Assembly: GCA_963989385.1 (NCBI GenBank)
Contig: OZ022509.1
Coordinates: 77,336,667 to 77,400,666, forward strand
Direction of reading: 5' to 3'
DNA length: 64,000 bases
Source: Ctena decussata
Taxonomy: Eukaryota > Mollusca > Bivalvia > Lucinida > Lucinidae
Shown: positions 25,001-32,837 of the stretch, piece by piece
How positions within the stretch are numbered: position 1 is the stretch's first letter
Layout of the letters: each line of letters starts with the position of its first letter
Notes under the pieces: model-generated
The model's input: only the letters and a program-made list of their open reading frames with translations
Told to the model about the DNA's origin: nothing
The model's database searches: none
Translations under genes and position numbers: made by a program

Positions 25001-27034
25001 CAAGAGCTAGAGTTGGCCATGATTCTAGCTTTATACGTTTTTTTTGTGAAGCTTAGGTAACCAATCCATCGTAGGAAGTCTGTCTTGGCGTTCCTTAACG
25101 TTTACAGCAAACTTATAAGGCAAATCATTTGAGTGGCTATTAACGACAGTCTTCTCATCTGTAAAAGTCTCTTCGTAAGCCGTGGTGCCATTAAGTCCCT
25201 GCTTCAAAGTGTTAATATAGTGCAACCGACAAACAACAACAATGTTGTTTGCGGCCTTGTCAGCAGGAACCAAAACATACTTCCTATGAAAATCTTGGAT
25301 ACCCTGCTTCAAATATCTAAAGGAAGATTTAGGCTTAGGAGGTAAAAGATTAGTATTGTGTGATTAAAACTTTATATATATACGTTTATCCACAATATTA
25401 AAGATACTTAGTTTCCATTTCTTTAAAGCGTTACTTTCAACACCCTCTCGTTTACACCAACGATTTACAAAATCATTTAATGCAGATGCAATTTCTTCCC
25501 TACATCTGTTGAAATCGATATGGGAAGGCTAACAACAGCCCGATAAACGGTGATTTATTACTGCACAAATCCTCTTTTGGAGGACAGTTGTTAACTAGAT
25601 TACATCACGAACTCGGAGCAGGAGTGATAAGACGACTTACAACTGACTGATAAACGGTGATTTTTACTCAGTAAATTATTGCTGAAGCTGATCTTTGTCG
25701 AATCCAACATGCAAAATTGCAGGCAAAAATATATTCACTATCTTCAAATTTTCCTCACCATTATTAATGCGCCAACATTGTTGACTGTTACAAGCGTCTG
25801 TGTTTTTACGCAATTTTGTAAGAATTGTTGAAGATGTCTATCATTTTCTATTTGCAAGTGGTGACTCCAAATACAAGATAACTGTTTAATATAGTCCCAC
25901 TACAGTTACCAGGCCCGGATCCAGACCACCACATACTGGTGGGGCTGGGGTGTCGATATGTATTTGGGAAGGGAGGGTTGGGGAGGAGAGGGGTTGAAAA
26001 TGACATAATAAAGGATAAATTTGATGAGATTTTTTTGATAGTCTTTTTTGCCTTGAAATATATGTTGTGATATCACATAAGAATCGCCTCGCCGAGGCGA
26101 TTCTAATGAGATGTTACAACATAAATTTTAATCTAATCATACCCAAGTGGCGAGGCTGAAGCCCCAAAGCCCACCCCCTGGATCCGGGGCTGGTTACTGT
26201 TACCTCAATCAGATATTATCTCACTGAAACAACGTTTCGCCAACGTTTACGTAACGTTATGACGTGTTACTGTAAACATTAAAAAAAATTTGGACACCAA
26301 AATATTGACCGTTACTGCCCTGAAAATATAACAGGGTCCGAGGTTATAAAACGAGTATAATCTCAAACTCAAAATAAAGCACACTGATTGGCTGCTTCCG
26401 AGCAGCAGCCAATCAGTGTGCTTTATTATGAGTTTGAGATTGTACTCAAGTTTTATAACCTCTGGGCTAGTTTGCTTTTCCAATGCAATTATAGGTCTAA
26501 AAGATGCTGATGTAATACAAACAGTGTAGATTCTTATTAGAATGCTAGGAGCAGTCTAGCCTGGGTCTGCATTGTTTGCTCAGATACCTAGAATTTTTAC
26601 TTCAGGTGATACCCACCAACTCTGTACTTGTCTGCTCTTCTTTTAGGCGAAGATCCCTTGTACGGAGCACTGTAGTAAGCTTGTGCTTGGGCGTCGTAGC
26701 TGGTAGGCGGATACTTGTCGTCTCGCCCAGGAGTCACAACTGGGTACAGTGCCTGCGGCTGGGCCCCATGACTGGGTGATTGGTGCTTGGCCTCTTTCCC
26801 CGGGGATGAAGATTGGTAGAAAGCTTGTGGTTGAGCCTCATAACTAGAAGGACGGTACTTGTCTTTACCCAAAGACGAGGTCGGACTATAAGCCGCGTTG
26901 TGGTAGGCTTGTGATTTGTCAGCAGGGTAAGAGGCCCGAGTCTTTTCACCTCCTACGGCCAATGATGAGTAATAGTGACCATCTCTTCCACCGACATTAA
27001 TGGAAGAATAATAATGTGGTCCTTTGTCAGCCAT
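3918..27034 (-). CDS. Type II membrane protein with Tyr-rich repeats, Thr-rich stalk and SEA domain (5' seven exons)
   Basis: I do not recognise this gene by name. Joining 27034-26617, 22444-22319, 21109-20816, 17743-17637, 16108-16041, 7595-7547 and 4044-3918 gives 396 codons and an open phase-1 end; all introns are GT-AG with compatible phases (1,1,1,0,2,0). Order: residues 1-139 cytoplasmic, with 17 tyrosines and three repeats of about 24 residues; one hydrophobic span at about 158-181; a stalk at 182-279 with 36 Thr in 98 residues, likely O-glycosylated; then a SEA domain at about 280-396 with the cleavage-type motif G340-S341-V342-I343. An N-terminal span followed by stalk and SEA suggests a type II surface protein. 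In other animals such proteins may carry a protease or other ectodomain after SEA, but that part lies before base 1 here. The first three exons are firm; exons 4-7 rest on phase agreement and the SEA pattern. Confidence 0.78.
4394..4474 (+). repeat. Truncated copy of the GCCGCGACACGAG foldback family
   Basis: Only the left arm of the family described at 36396-36634 is present, ending abruptly at GCCCAGCCTGAA next to another element. Confidence 0.8.
4480..7066. mobile_element. Foldback element split by E1
   Basis: Left TACCGTATACGCGGTAATTT and its continuation (CACGGGTTCAAATTTTCGCGG) face an inverted partner around 6985-7066 ending TCGCGTATTCGGTACC. Immediately around E1 the pair CACCTGAGCCAGTT (about 4612) and AACTGGCTCATGTG (about 6901) is also inverted. 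So E1 appears to have landed in the centre of an older palindromic element. Confidence 0.6.
4663..6900 (+). mobile_element. Helitron/HINE-like tandem-repeat element E1
   Basis: The 5' end is ACAAGTAG, then hairpin GCCC-AAA-GGGC, then GCTCACCTGAG. The 3' end is a hairpin AGCTCACCT..GAGCC-TTC-GGCTC followed by CTCAGGTGAGC-TAAAA, so the subterminal repeats are inverted partners. The core has two unit types: about 135-170 bases around CTCAAGGGCAGCTAACTCC (4733-5240, 6325-6600), and about 146 bases around CACAGTGACCTTGACCTTGG (5340-6270, six units). A (ACGG)n-type stretch precedes the 3' hairpin. A 3' hairpin before CTAA with no TIR proper resembles Helentron-derived non-autonomous elements. It carries no coding region. 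Confidence 0.72.
7547..7595 (-). CDS. SEA gene exon 6: GSV cleavage-site strand
   Basis: A 49-base exon between cttcttttcag and AAG|gtactg, phase 2 to phase 0. Joined to exon 5 it reads VVGF-S-EGSVIAKVSTVFWKSK, the central SEA signature (GF-x-x-GSVI-x). In many SEA domains the chain breaks between this Gly and Ser on folding. The exon is short and 8.4 kb from exon 5, but the phase and motif both fit. Confidence 0.72.
8080..10690. other. Interior of the 7.2-kb element, no gene
   Basis: AT-rich sequence with no ORF of note, no splice-bounded coding pattern and no tandem array. I see only a GC-free polypyrimidine/C tract near 10200-10230 and scattered GTTACGT motifs. Confidence 0.6.
10922..12888 (+). 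mobile_element. Helitron/HINE-like tandem-repeat element E0
   Basis: The subterminal pair ATGCCCCCGCCA (10922-10933) and TGGCGGGGGCAT (12877-12888) is perfectly inverted. The 3' end forms a hairpin (GCCCCTCCCCACTTCG, then TGGCGGGGGC). The core has two array types: about 145-bp units with TGTGACCTTGACC (10970-12060), and about 150-bp units around CTGAACTGTGTTGCAAGTTT (12110-12790). A CGTA microsatellite (12805-12840) precedes the 3' hairpin. The architecture is that of E1-E4 with a different terminal sequence. Confidence 0.72.
12893..13352. repeat. Inverted repeat next to E0
   Basis: The arm at about 12893-12984 (ATTGTTATTGAAAAT, then AGCGAGCTAGCAATTATTT) pairs with about 13262-13352 (AATAATTGCTAGCTCGCTC, then ATTTTCAATAACGAT). 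The spacer is about 280 bases without recognisable content. It lies inside the right half of the 10692-13552 element. Confidence 0.7.
13560..14700. other. Interior of the 7.2-kb element, no gene
   Basis: AT-rich, with weak echoes of the left interior (TAACGTAAACTACATG motifs). Nothing coding or structurally clear was found. Confidence 0.5.
15205..15425 (-). mobile_element. tRNA-derived SINE-like repeat, first of two direct copies
   Basis: The minus strand has GGCTCAGTGGTTAGAGCA (A box) and GGGTTCGATTCCCA (B box). The same 200-base segment returns at 15517, from GACATTACTGCCG to TTGTAGATAATGGAAGTT. Intron 5 of the SEA gene. Confidence 0.75.
15517..15747 (-). mobile_element. tRNA-derived SINE-like repeat, second direct copy
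   Basis: It repeats 15205-15425 with scattered changes, 312 bases downstream. Both copies share the flanks ACGACATTACTGCCG and GGAGAGTT.GCCCGTAACA. Confidence 0.75.
15884..16019. mobile_element. GAGGTTATAAAACTTGAG palindrome family, copy 2
   Basis: Same palindrome as at 3587, centred on GAGCATGTGCTC near 15950. It ends 22 bases from SEA exon 5. Confidence 0.87.
16041..16108 (-). CDS. SEA gene exon 5: second helix of SEA domain
   Basis: A 68-base exon between ttcttccag and TTCAG|gtaaat, phase 0 to phase 2. It encodes MNSIMGSSDLSDFYNGSSVV and ends at GF. In SEA domains this stretch precedes the GF-x-x-GS cleavage loop, which is supplied by exon 6 in the matching phase. It lies only 22 bases from a copy of the 135-bp palindrome family (15884-16019). 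Confidence 0.72.
16694..16759. repeat. Mini-hairpin family, copy 2
   Basis: Outer arms TTGCAAACAGTGTAGATC and GAGCTTTACTGTTTGCA; inner stem GATGAGGCG and CGCCTCATC. Intron 4 of the SEA gene. Confidence 0.78.
16940..17180 (+). repeat. About 27-bp tandem repeat, ACATAGGTTT type
   Basis: Eight or so imperfect units of ATAGGTTTTT, AAAGTTCTAT spacing 25-28 bases, in intron 4 of the SEA gene. Confidence 0.75.
17637..17743 (-). CDS. SEA gene exon 4: first part of SEA domain
   Basis: The acceptor is catccacag|CG (phase 1) and the donor TTG|gtaggt (phase 0). The 36 residues include YEVGLTLDQPYTSDLDNPTS and VYTNLKINVETL. This fits the first strand and helix of SEA domains (a hydrophobic strand, then YTxDLxDPTSxxYxxL). 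It starts in exactly the phase left by exon 3. Neighbouring DNA belongs to repeats. Confidence 0.8.
17880..17950. repeat. GAAAGAATTTGCTC foldback family
   Basis: TACTCTTAAAGGAAAGAATT and AATTCTTTTCTTTAAGAGT form a hairpin near GCTCATAGAGAAGC. Other copies of the hairpin or its flanks (CAGAGTTGCTTCCC, GAAAGTGTATCC) are near 18600, 27390-27442, 28140-28195, 31570-31640, 41800, 44440-44490, 50200 and 51280-51330. Confidence 0.75.
19043..19152. mobile_element. 110-bp element with homopolymer ends
   Basis: C15 followed by GTGACCCAGC (19043-19067) faces GCTGGGTCACG and G18 (19124-19152). The spacer is 55-60 bases of ordinary sequence. It lies in intron 3 of the SEA gene. Confidence 0.75.
19754..20193. 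mobile_element. MITE-like relative of the 7.2-kb element ends
   Basis: Ends GCACACCGTATAAGCGGCAA and ATTGCCGCCTATCCGGTATG are inverted and related to ACACCGGGTAGGCGGCAATC. The GCGTTTTCGATTG motif recurs. Three direct copies of GATTCAAAGACTGATTAG, 33 bases apart (19993-20075), lie inside. Confidence 0.7.
20816..21109 (-). CDS. SEA gene exon 3: Thr-rich stalk
   Basis: A 294-base exon between tttcag and ACAACAG|gtaggg, phase 1 to phase 1. It encodes VFRKSESKADAE, followed by Thr-rich repeats of the GQTTTEA type, then ITTTKSTTDTPTTATPDTT. There are 36 Thr in 98 residues and no Cys, as in a mucin-like extended stalk. The DNA is a degenerate 21-base tandem repeat at 20920-21040, so allele length may vary. 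Reading through the donor leads into unrelated sequence and a stop. Confidence 0.85.
21513..21777 (-). mobile_element. tRNA-derived SINE, copy 1, with 12-bp target duplication
   Basis: On the minus strand the element starts with a tRNA-like head (about 21777-21705): A box TAGCGCAATCGGTAGGGCA and B box GGTTCGAATCC, with anticodon-loop CTCGTAA. A body then runs to TTTGATGCTTAACG. CAAGCTCCTGGT is directly repeated at 21501-21512 and 21778-21789. It lies in intron 2 of the SEA gene. Confidence 0.87.
22319..22444 (-). CDS. SEA gene exon 2: transmembrane segment
   Basis: The acceptor is cctgacag|AT and the donor GGAG|gtgagt, phase 1 to phase 1. It encodes a polar lead DDRGASDDFTL, a basic RVNRKRCH, then IILCVVVFLAVLALGLGLGLYFG, which is a clear membrane span. 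Basic residues on the N-side suit an N-in, C-out topology, although RK residues also follow on the next exon. No ORF was evident because the start is not Met. Confidence 0.85.
22777..22844. repeat. Mini-hairpin family, copy 3
   Basis: Outer arms GGCAAACAGTGTAGAC and GTTCTACACTGCTT; inner stem ACGACGC-ACAC-GCGTCGT. Intron 1 of the SEA gene. Confidence 0.78.
23030..23484 (-). mobile_element. Probable 3' tail of the Penelope-like element
   Basis: Open but unrecognised minus-strand sequence continues downstream of the reverse-transcriptase relic to an A/T-rich stretch near 23000 (poly-A-like on the plus strand at 23006-23022). I take it as the element's 3' part by position only. Confidence 0.4.
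23485..25530 (-). pseudogene. Penelope-like reverse transcriptase, broken copy
   Basis: In the minus-strand direction the blocks come in order: FNRCREEIASALNDF and WCKRE (about 25530-25440); PPKPKSSFRYLKQGIQDF and VPADKA (about 25345-25240); LPKLHK (about 25040); DFSTLYTTLP and IACNDKKAFFTS (about 24830-24660); MGTNCAPLVADLF and a catalytic-type YLDDLL (about 24530-24390); and YGVYISQLIRFAR (about 24170-24120). A trailing region (23760-23485) is conserved in mollusc relatives. The ADK and LPKLHK motifs upstream of the core suggest a Penelope-like element rather than a LINE; I am moderately sure of that class. Frame changes near 25025, 24580 and 24205 break it. No endonuclease domain is visible. 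It sits in intron 1 of the SEA gene, in the same orientation. Confidence 0.8.
25922..26192. mobile_element. CCCGGATCCAG foldback
   Basis: Left GGCCCGGATCCAG and right CTGGATCCGGGGC are inverted. Inside, ATATGTTGTGATATC and GAATCGCCTCGCCGAGGCGA (a local palindrome) mark the centre. Intron 1 of the SEA gene. Confidence 0.7.
26340..26462. mobile_element. GAGGTTATAAAACTTGAG palindrome family, copy 3
   Basis: Same family with a shortened centre (CCGAGCAGCAGCC). It lies about 155 bases 3' of exon 1 of the SEA gene on the gene's strand. Confidence 0.85.
26517..26583. repeat. Mini-hairpin family, copy 4
   Basis: Outer arms ACAAACAGTGTAGA and TCTGCATTGTTTGCT; inner pairs GCTAG and CTAGC are weak. 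It ends 34 bases from the exon 1 donor of the SEA gene. Confidence 0.7.
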
Positions 27035-27066
27035 GGCAACGGTTAGTTCTTCTTATTGTGGTACCA
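26617..27066 (-). CDS. SEA gene exon 1: start codon and Tyr-rich cytoplasmic repeats
   Basis: The ATG at 27034 has a good context (gccATGG). The exon probably starts at 27066 after gactgcag, so a 5' UTR intron is likely. The protein begins MADKGPHYYSS. It has a 12-residue duplication (HYYSSINVGG and HYYSSLAVGG) and then three repeats of 23-24 residues, each starting with GK or GR and centred on AQPQA or AQAQA (residues 56-126). It ends in a basic KRRADKYRV. I place the donor at GTTG|gtgggt (phase 1). Reading on gives only six more residues before a stop, so a 145-residue single-exon protein is the less likely alternative. Confidence 0.82.
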
Positions 27067-27100
27067 CTGCAGTCATAAAAATATATTCATATAGATAATT

Positions 27101-27322
27101 GATCCGCGACAAAGTGGCTGTGCGCCATGCGCAGACTCAAATCTGCCTGGGCATCCGCACAGTCTGATCAGATTCTTCGCTATGCGTTTAAAAGGTAGCT
27201 TAGGGTCTAAGCTAGCTTCATGCGGACAGCGAAGACTCTGATCAGACTGGGCGGATGCCCAGCCTGATCTGAGTCTGCGCTGGCCGCACAACCACTTTGT
27301 TGGTTTTCTCGTGTCGCGGCCC
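27101..27322. mobile_element. GCCGCGACACGAG foldback, copy 3
   Basis: Same arms and core as the copy at 36396; the left terminus is shortened (GATCCGCGACAAAGTGG). It lies just upstream of exon 1 of the SEA gene, so it may sit in or near that gene's promoter or 5' UTR intron. Confidence 0.8.
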
Positions 27323-27330
27323 ATATATAC

Positions 27331-27495
27331 TTTCATGGGAAGCAACTCTGCCATTTTCATTTTTGCCTCTCTTTTCAATTGGGGTCAACTCTTAAATGAA
27401 AGAATTTGCTCCCCTAAGAGCAAATTCTTTCCTTTAAGAGTTGGTTCCATTTTGGAAGGGTTCAGTCTTACACTGAAGCAAACAGGAATTCACTA
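27331..27495. mobile_element. GAAAGAATTTGCTC foldback, full-length example
   Basis: The left flank GGGAAGCAACTCTGCCATTT is followed by AACTCTTAAATGAAAGAATT, GCTCCCCTAAGAGC, AATTCTTTCCTTTAAGAGTT and a short right flank. The same layout at 44390-44530 supports a family unit. Confidence 0.65.
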
Positions 27496-28724
27496 AAATT
27501 GTTTCCCTTCGTAAAATTTTTGAAGAAAAAAAAACCATAATGGTCTACTCATAAATTAATCCTACATGGTCCTAAGCGACGTAATATTTTAAGATGAAGC
27601 ACATTTCGAACAGACAAAATCAGATAAGCCTGCATTGAATGCGACTGAGGAAACATCTCAGCCTAAAGCAATTTTTGGTTTAGAGCGATTTGAGATAGCC
27701 TTTATCGATCCGTCTCCCTGTAAAACAAGATATGAAAAAGACAGAAAGATCGAGAGACGAGAGAATAAATATGCCAACAACCCCACCCACACCCACTACA
27801 AGGACAGAAGGCCCTTGCCCGACTTCAAGCCAGTATAATTAGGGTGCCCCAACGTCGAAACTTTCTAGGCATCCGCGCCGAAGCCTACCAGAAATTTGCA
27901 AAAAGGCAATGACACAATATAAATTGTATATCGAGCCGCGCAAGAGAGGGAGTTAGAAACATAAAGATATAAAATAATCAAAAAAAATATATTTCACGCC
28001 TAGCCTCCTTCTATCATACTATTCGTTTGTAGTACCTTAAAGTGTAGGGTCCATCATCATGTTTCCCGCCATTTTTTTCTCAGGGGAGAATTTTTTTAAC
28101 TTCCTCTGCATCCCTGGAGGATGAAGCTTAAACAGAAGGGGTCTACTCCTAACAGAAAGAATTTAGGAGCAAATTCTTTCCGTTAAGAGTAGACCTTATT
28201 GAGAAGGGCGATAAATGAAATTAGCAGAGTTGCTTTCCCTGAAAGTGTATCCATTTACCTTAAGTCCTCCTATTCTCGGCACGCACAGGGCAGCCTTTTA
28301 TCGCTATGCTGTCTTGCAAACACACACATGTATAAGTTTTAAATTTCTTAGAATCAATAGCTGTATCTATACGGTTGTCAAGTATTTAATGCACAGTTTG
28401 CAAATAAATTAGTAGTTATCCAAGAGTTGCACAACAGAAGCAGAAACCAAATAAGTTTGTCACAAATATTTAACAGAGCAAGTTATGAGCAGGGCCCTAC
28501 AGAACCGTCAGTTCACCTAGCTGATTAATTTCCTTCCAGCTAAATATTTTCCTTTTTTGCAACATATCTGACATGAAATAAGGAATATAACCGTGAAGGG
28601 GGGCAAGTTTAACTTCCAAATTATTTCAGTCTGGTAATTTAGAAGATGGTCAGACCATAATAATACCATAGTAGGCCTCCTAAAATACAAATCTCTTGGT
28701 TTTTATGTTATGTTTTCACGTTGG

Positions 28725-29235
28725 CCGTCCATGTGTCTGTCCGTCCGTCCGTCTGTCCGTCCGCACTTCGTTTCCGTTCGATAACTTAAGTATTTATCAA
28801 CGGATTCCCTTCAAATTTTGCATATGTATTTGTACCGAGAATGTCTCGCTTGGGATTGTTAATGGGCAAATTTCATTAATTTCTGACAGAGTAATGGCAC
28901 TTGTAAATGTACAAAAAAATGGTTTCTAGCCTCTAGTTCCTTTACTACTTGGAGTATCATGATGAAACTTCACAAACATGATCGAAGTAACAAAAGCTTT
29001 GAATGAGCACAGAAATTTTATCGTCAGGGGTTATCTGCCCCTGCCCTGGAACTGTATACATGTATAAAATCATGAAAAATTCCATATAAAATCAGAGTAA
29101 GAAGCAATTTTTCTGAAACTTTCAGCAAATGATCAGAGTGATGAAAGCATCCAGTGATCCTCAAATTTACCCCATGGGAGTTATCTCCCCCTGCCTCCCC
29201 GGCTATATACATGCATAAGTCTGGAAAAATCGGTG
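28725..29235 (-). repeat. Fragment of a tandem-core element in reverse orientation
   Basis: It starts with a GTCC microsatellite (28736-28764), the complement of the GGAC stretch found at the 3' ends of E1-E3. Two units of about 135 bases follow, with GGTTATCTGCCCCTGCC and AGTTATCTCCCCCTGCC. A hairpin terminus was not recognised. Confidence 0.5.
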
Positions 29236-29656
29236 TGTGATAAAGGTTTGCAGTAGCGGAGTATCACGCAGTCGTTTGCGATGCTTTTATTAAACATTAA
29301 ACTCTTGGTGGAGTTGCACACGCACGATACATTTGATTATGCGTTGTTAAAAGAAACTTAGGTCTGCAAGGGGGAAATAATTTACAAGATATTCCATTGC
29401 ATATCTACAGAGCATGTCCAAGGGATCTACTAAGCATTAGATCAATCGGTTCCGAACCGAAAAGGAATTGCTCTACAAGGTACGTACCTTGAACGTAACC
29501 AGTCAAAGTATCTATTTCTTCGGTTATAAGAAGCGGGGAGCGGGTGGGGGGGGTGGGGGGGCTTCCAAAATAATCCCCCACAAACATTTGTTTTAGGGGG
29601 GATTGTTTTAGAAGGGAAACATCCATCTCATGACTGAATTTCATAAGCGTGGTCCC

Positions 29657-29792
29657 GAGGTTATAAAACTTCAGTACATTCTCAAACTCAAAATACAGCA
29701 CACTGATTGGCTGCTTCCGAGCACATGCTCGGAAGCAGCCAATCAGTGTGCTTTATTTTGAGTTTGAGATTATACCCAAGTTTTATAACCTC
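29657..29792. mobile_element. GAGGTTATAAAACTTGAG palindrome family, copy 4
   Basis: A nearly perfect copy centred on CGAGCACATGCTCG near 29725. Intergenic. Confidence 0.87.
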
Positions 29793-30682
29793 GGGCTCTG
29801 ATTTAGATATTTGGGGTCATGTGAGAGATGGAAATACACCGCTTTATAGCAGAACAAATACGGAATGCAAAGGGACATAACTTGCAAAACATTTTAGGAG
29901 CAAAGACACGTACTAAGTTGAAAATGAATCTGGTCCAAATCCTGGAGGGTTTACGCCCAAGAAGTATATACTTTGTACTGAATGCGGCTGAAAAGTCTGC
30001 AGACCATAAACAACTAGCCTTGGACTGCAGTTTATTAAAACTTTGTTTTTATTTTCATTTCATTTCTTTAAAGTATATGAGGAATTAAAGCTAAGTCTTA
30101 CTGTTCCATATTAAACGTTTCGGTACTGTCTCGAGCCTGTAGCCTAAGCGAGATGCTGCTGTCAGGCAAGCGTGGTTTAAAACAGAGTTGTACCTATATC
30201 ATTATTGTTATCATTATTATTATCAGTAGTAATAGTTTTTTTAATACCTTTTTGCATTGAAAATATACTGACAAAACACGAATGATTTATGCACGAATGT
30301 TAATAATTTTCAGCTAAGCACAACTCTTCCTCATTCATAAGAACATTCATTACAATGTCATACTGTAGTTACCAAAAATATTCGGCTTTTCAGCTTACAT
30401 TAGTATTTTTGTAACGAAAATTTTCAATTTATTTTCGTTTTCGAACCAAGTGGGTATTTTATAAACCTATAAGAGCGTGGCCTCTATTTCGTAAATAAGC
30501 TGCTGGATAGTGAATTTCTTTTTTCTTCAAACGTTCAACATGTTTCAAAGTACAATTTACACAAAAAAGTTCTTTTTTTTTAAACTTGGACAAGACTTCA
30601 AAACCAACAGAATGCGAAATATCATACTTCCTGTCTCGTGGTTGAAAACATTAATATTACGCATATCATGATTGCTCCTAAT

Positions 30683-31016
30683 CACAGGGTATAAACCAGT
30701 CCGCCAATTTTCGCTTCCTGCATAGTCTGTCCGTCATATTTGGCTTCCGCCGAGACTTCCGCGATCTCTTGCTCTTCCTGCTGAGACTTCTGTACAGGAT
30801 AAATGGCTTCCTGCAGAGACTGTCCGCGTGATTCTGCTTCCTGCCGAGGCTCTCAGCAGGAAGCAGAGTCACGCGGACAGTCTCGACAGGAAGCCATTTT
30901 TCGAGGACAGTAGTCCCTGCAAGAAGCAAGAGATCGCGGACAGTCTCAGCGGAAGCCAAATATGACGGACAGTCTATGCAGGAAGCGAAAATTGGCGGAC
31001 TGGTTTATACCCTGTG
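30683..31016. mobile_element. 334-bp near-perfect palindrome
   Basis: CACAGGGTATAAACCAGTCC (30683) meets GGACTGGTTTATACCCTGTG (31016). Pairing continues through TTTTCGCTTCCTGCATAG and TATTTGGCTTCCGC to the centre near 30850. Each arm also has internal direct repeats of GGAAGC and GCGGACAGTCTC at about 40-45 base spacing. A 93-residue ORF across it is an artefact. Confidence 0.88.
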
Positions 31017-31039
31017 CTAATATTTTTGCGCACCTTCCT

Positions 31040-31382
31040 GTGAAGCGTGGTAGCTCAGTGGCTAGCGCACCTGCCTCTGATGCTAAAGGTCCCGAGTTAG
31101 AACCCGGGTAACGGCGTTTCAATTTCGGTGTCCGAACACGCTTCCTTAATGTCATTTGCAGGGATGACATGAAAAAGTGCGCCGTCTTTCGGATCGGGAC
31201 GTTAACTGGAGGCCCCCTGTGCAGGGAGAGACATCCCCTGTGCAGGTTAAAGAACCCTTCTGTAGTTACATGGCTACAAGGAGGTTCATCCTGCAAAACT
31301 GGAGTGTACATCGTACACCTGCTCATAAGCCTCGAGAGAGGGTGTAGCAGTATACGAAGAAAGAAAGAAAGAAAGAAAAACA
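31040..31382 (+). mobile_element. tRNA-derived SINE with GAAA tail
   Basis: Head TGGTAGCTCAGTGGCTAGCG (A box) and GAGTTAGAACCCGG (B box). The body contains CGTCTTTCGGATCGGGACG and GGTTAAAGAACCC, a central segment seen in SINEs of several invertebrates, and ends in (GAAA)n. Plus strand, immediately after the 334-bp palindrome. Confidence 0.82.
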
Positions 31383-31888
31383 TGGCGGACGCTATGACCT
31401 GTGAATTGTTGTCTCAGACATGTCTGGCCGATTAAGGTAAATGGATATGCCTCCATGATTTTCTGCTAGTTTAACAGGGGAAAAAAGTTTAGTCCCGCCC
31501 CCCCCCCCCCCCGACATCCCCCCCCCCCCACTTTTGCTTCTGTGGATGACGAAACCTTCCGAAAAAGGGTATAGTCTTAAAGGAAAGAATCTCTTCTCGG
31601 GGAGGGGGGGGGGGTCAAATTCTTTCTTTAAATGCTGAACCCCCATTGAAAAGGGCATCAGAAATTAAAATTGCAGAGTTGCTGCCCCCGAATCTTAACT
31701 TTGTAAAACTACGGCATGCTACATTGTAGTAAAATTAAACATTGGAAATATAATACTATAGAAATAAAAGCCCGTCTTTCTTAACTTAAAATCGAGTTTG
31801 AAATATTTGAAGTGCAAGCCACCTTCATTTTTTCTCTCTTCTGTTCTTTTTTTTCTTCATTTATTTTTTGATAAATAGTCTCGTAACA

Positions 31889-32105
31889 ATGGAGCCCCGG
31901 TGGGTCAGTGAGTAAGACACTGGCCTGCTAAGTTAGCAGTCCGTGTTCGATTCCGGATGGAGACTGACATCTTTTCAACCGTAAACGGGATTCCATTGCA
32001 CTAAGCCTTTCATCATTACCCTCCCATCGTCCTTATATGACTGAAATACCGTTGAAAAGGACGTAAAATCGCAAGTCATCAATGCGTCCATCTGGTAATA
32101 TTTAC
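31889..32105 (+). mobile_element. tRNA-derived SINE, second type
   Basis: Head GGGTCAGTGAGTAAGACAC (A box type) and GTGTTCGATTCC (B box), then a body with GTAAACGGGATTCCATTGCA and AAAATCGCAAGTCATC. A headless relative is at 50888-51045. Confidence 0.75.
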
Positions 32106-32381
32106 TTTCTTGGTGTTTTTACTGAAAAACCCTATAGTAAACCATTGGAACGTAATGTAGTTTACATTCCAATAATTACATTGAGACACGCGACGTCAAT
32201 GACGTAGAAATAAACAATAGCTCTCTACAACCTGATTGGACGTCAGCAACGGGATGACGTCATGCATGCCGTTCTGCTGTTAGCAGAAAACTCTGCGTGT
32301 ACATGTTCAACTGCTTCAATTTTAGCGCTTACATAAGATTTTTAATGAAAAATTTGATTGAAACGAATGTAAATATAAGCA

Positions 32382-32530
32382 ATGAACTTAATTTTTCTGA
32401 TGTTTATCGAAGTGTAAACTACATTGGGTCACTAGCAAAGTTTACATGAACCCCTTCGGGGTTCATTCACTTTGCACGTGACCCAATGTAGTTTACACTT
32501 CGATAAACCTCAGAAAAATGAAATTCATTT
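32382..32530. mobile_element. Single-core relative of the 34714 palindrome
   Basis: GTAAACTACATTGGGTCAC and GTGACCCAATGTAGTTTAC flank a centre of TGAACCCCTTCGGGGTTCA. The outer arms (ATTTTTCTGATGTTTATCG / CGATAAACCTCAGAAAAAT) are inverted. Confidence 0.85.
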
Positions 32531-32837
32531 CTTAAATAATGAGTGAATTCTATTTCGCAACTGCAAATAAATGAAAACACTGTTATAGTGAAAGGAAGAG
32601 GTAAAAACCGTTTTATTCGATTATAAGACGGGATTTCCCCTACGAAATTTACCCAAATTTACGTCGTATTTATTCGGTGGTAAGACGGAGGGTTACACTT
32701 CCAAAACTAGTGCAAATATGTAAATCAGTCTTTGGCAATTCCACTATAATGGGGTTTTCTCTTCCAAAACAATCGCCAAAGATCTAGAGATCTGCCTTGG
32801 TATAAGAATGTTCATATGATTACTCTCCTAACGGGCA

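Noticed and set aside
29828..30088. 86-residue plus-strand ORF (MEIHRFIAEQIRN..)
   Set aside because: The composition is plausible for protein but no domain, splice site or start context supports it; the end is AT-rich low complexity.
30678..30959. 93-residue minus-strand ORF rich in RK and S
   Set aside because: It lies within a perfect palindrome and consists of its internal repeats; no codon or splice evidence.
31392..31658. ORFs with Gly/Pro runs around 31.4-31.7 kb
   Set aside because: They come from C and G homopolymers in a GAAAGAATTTGCTC-type repeat.
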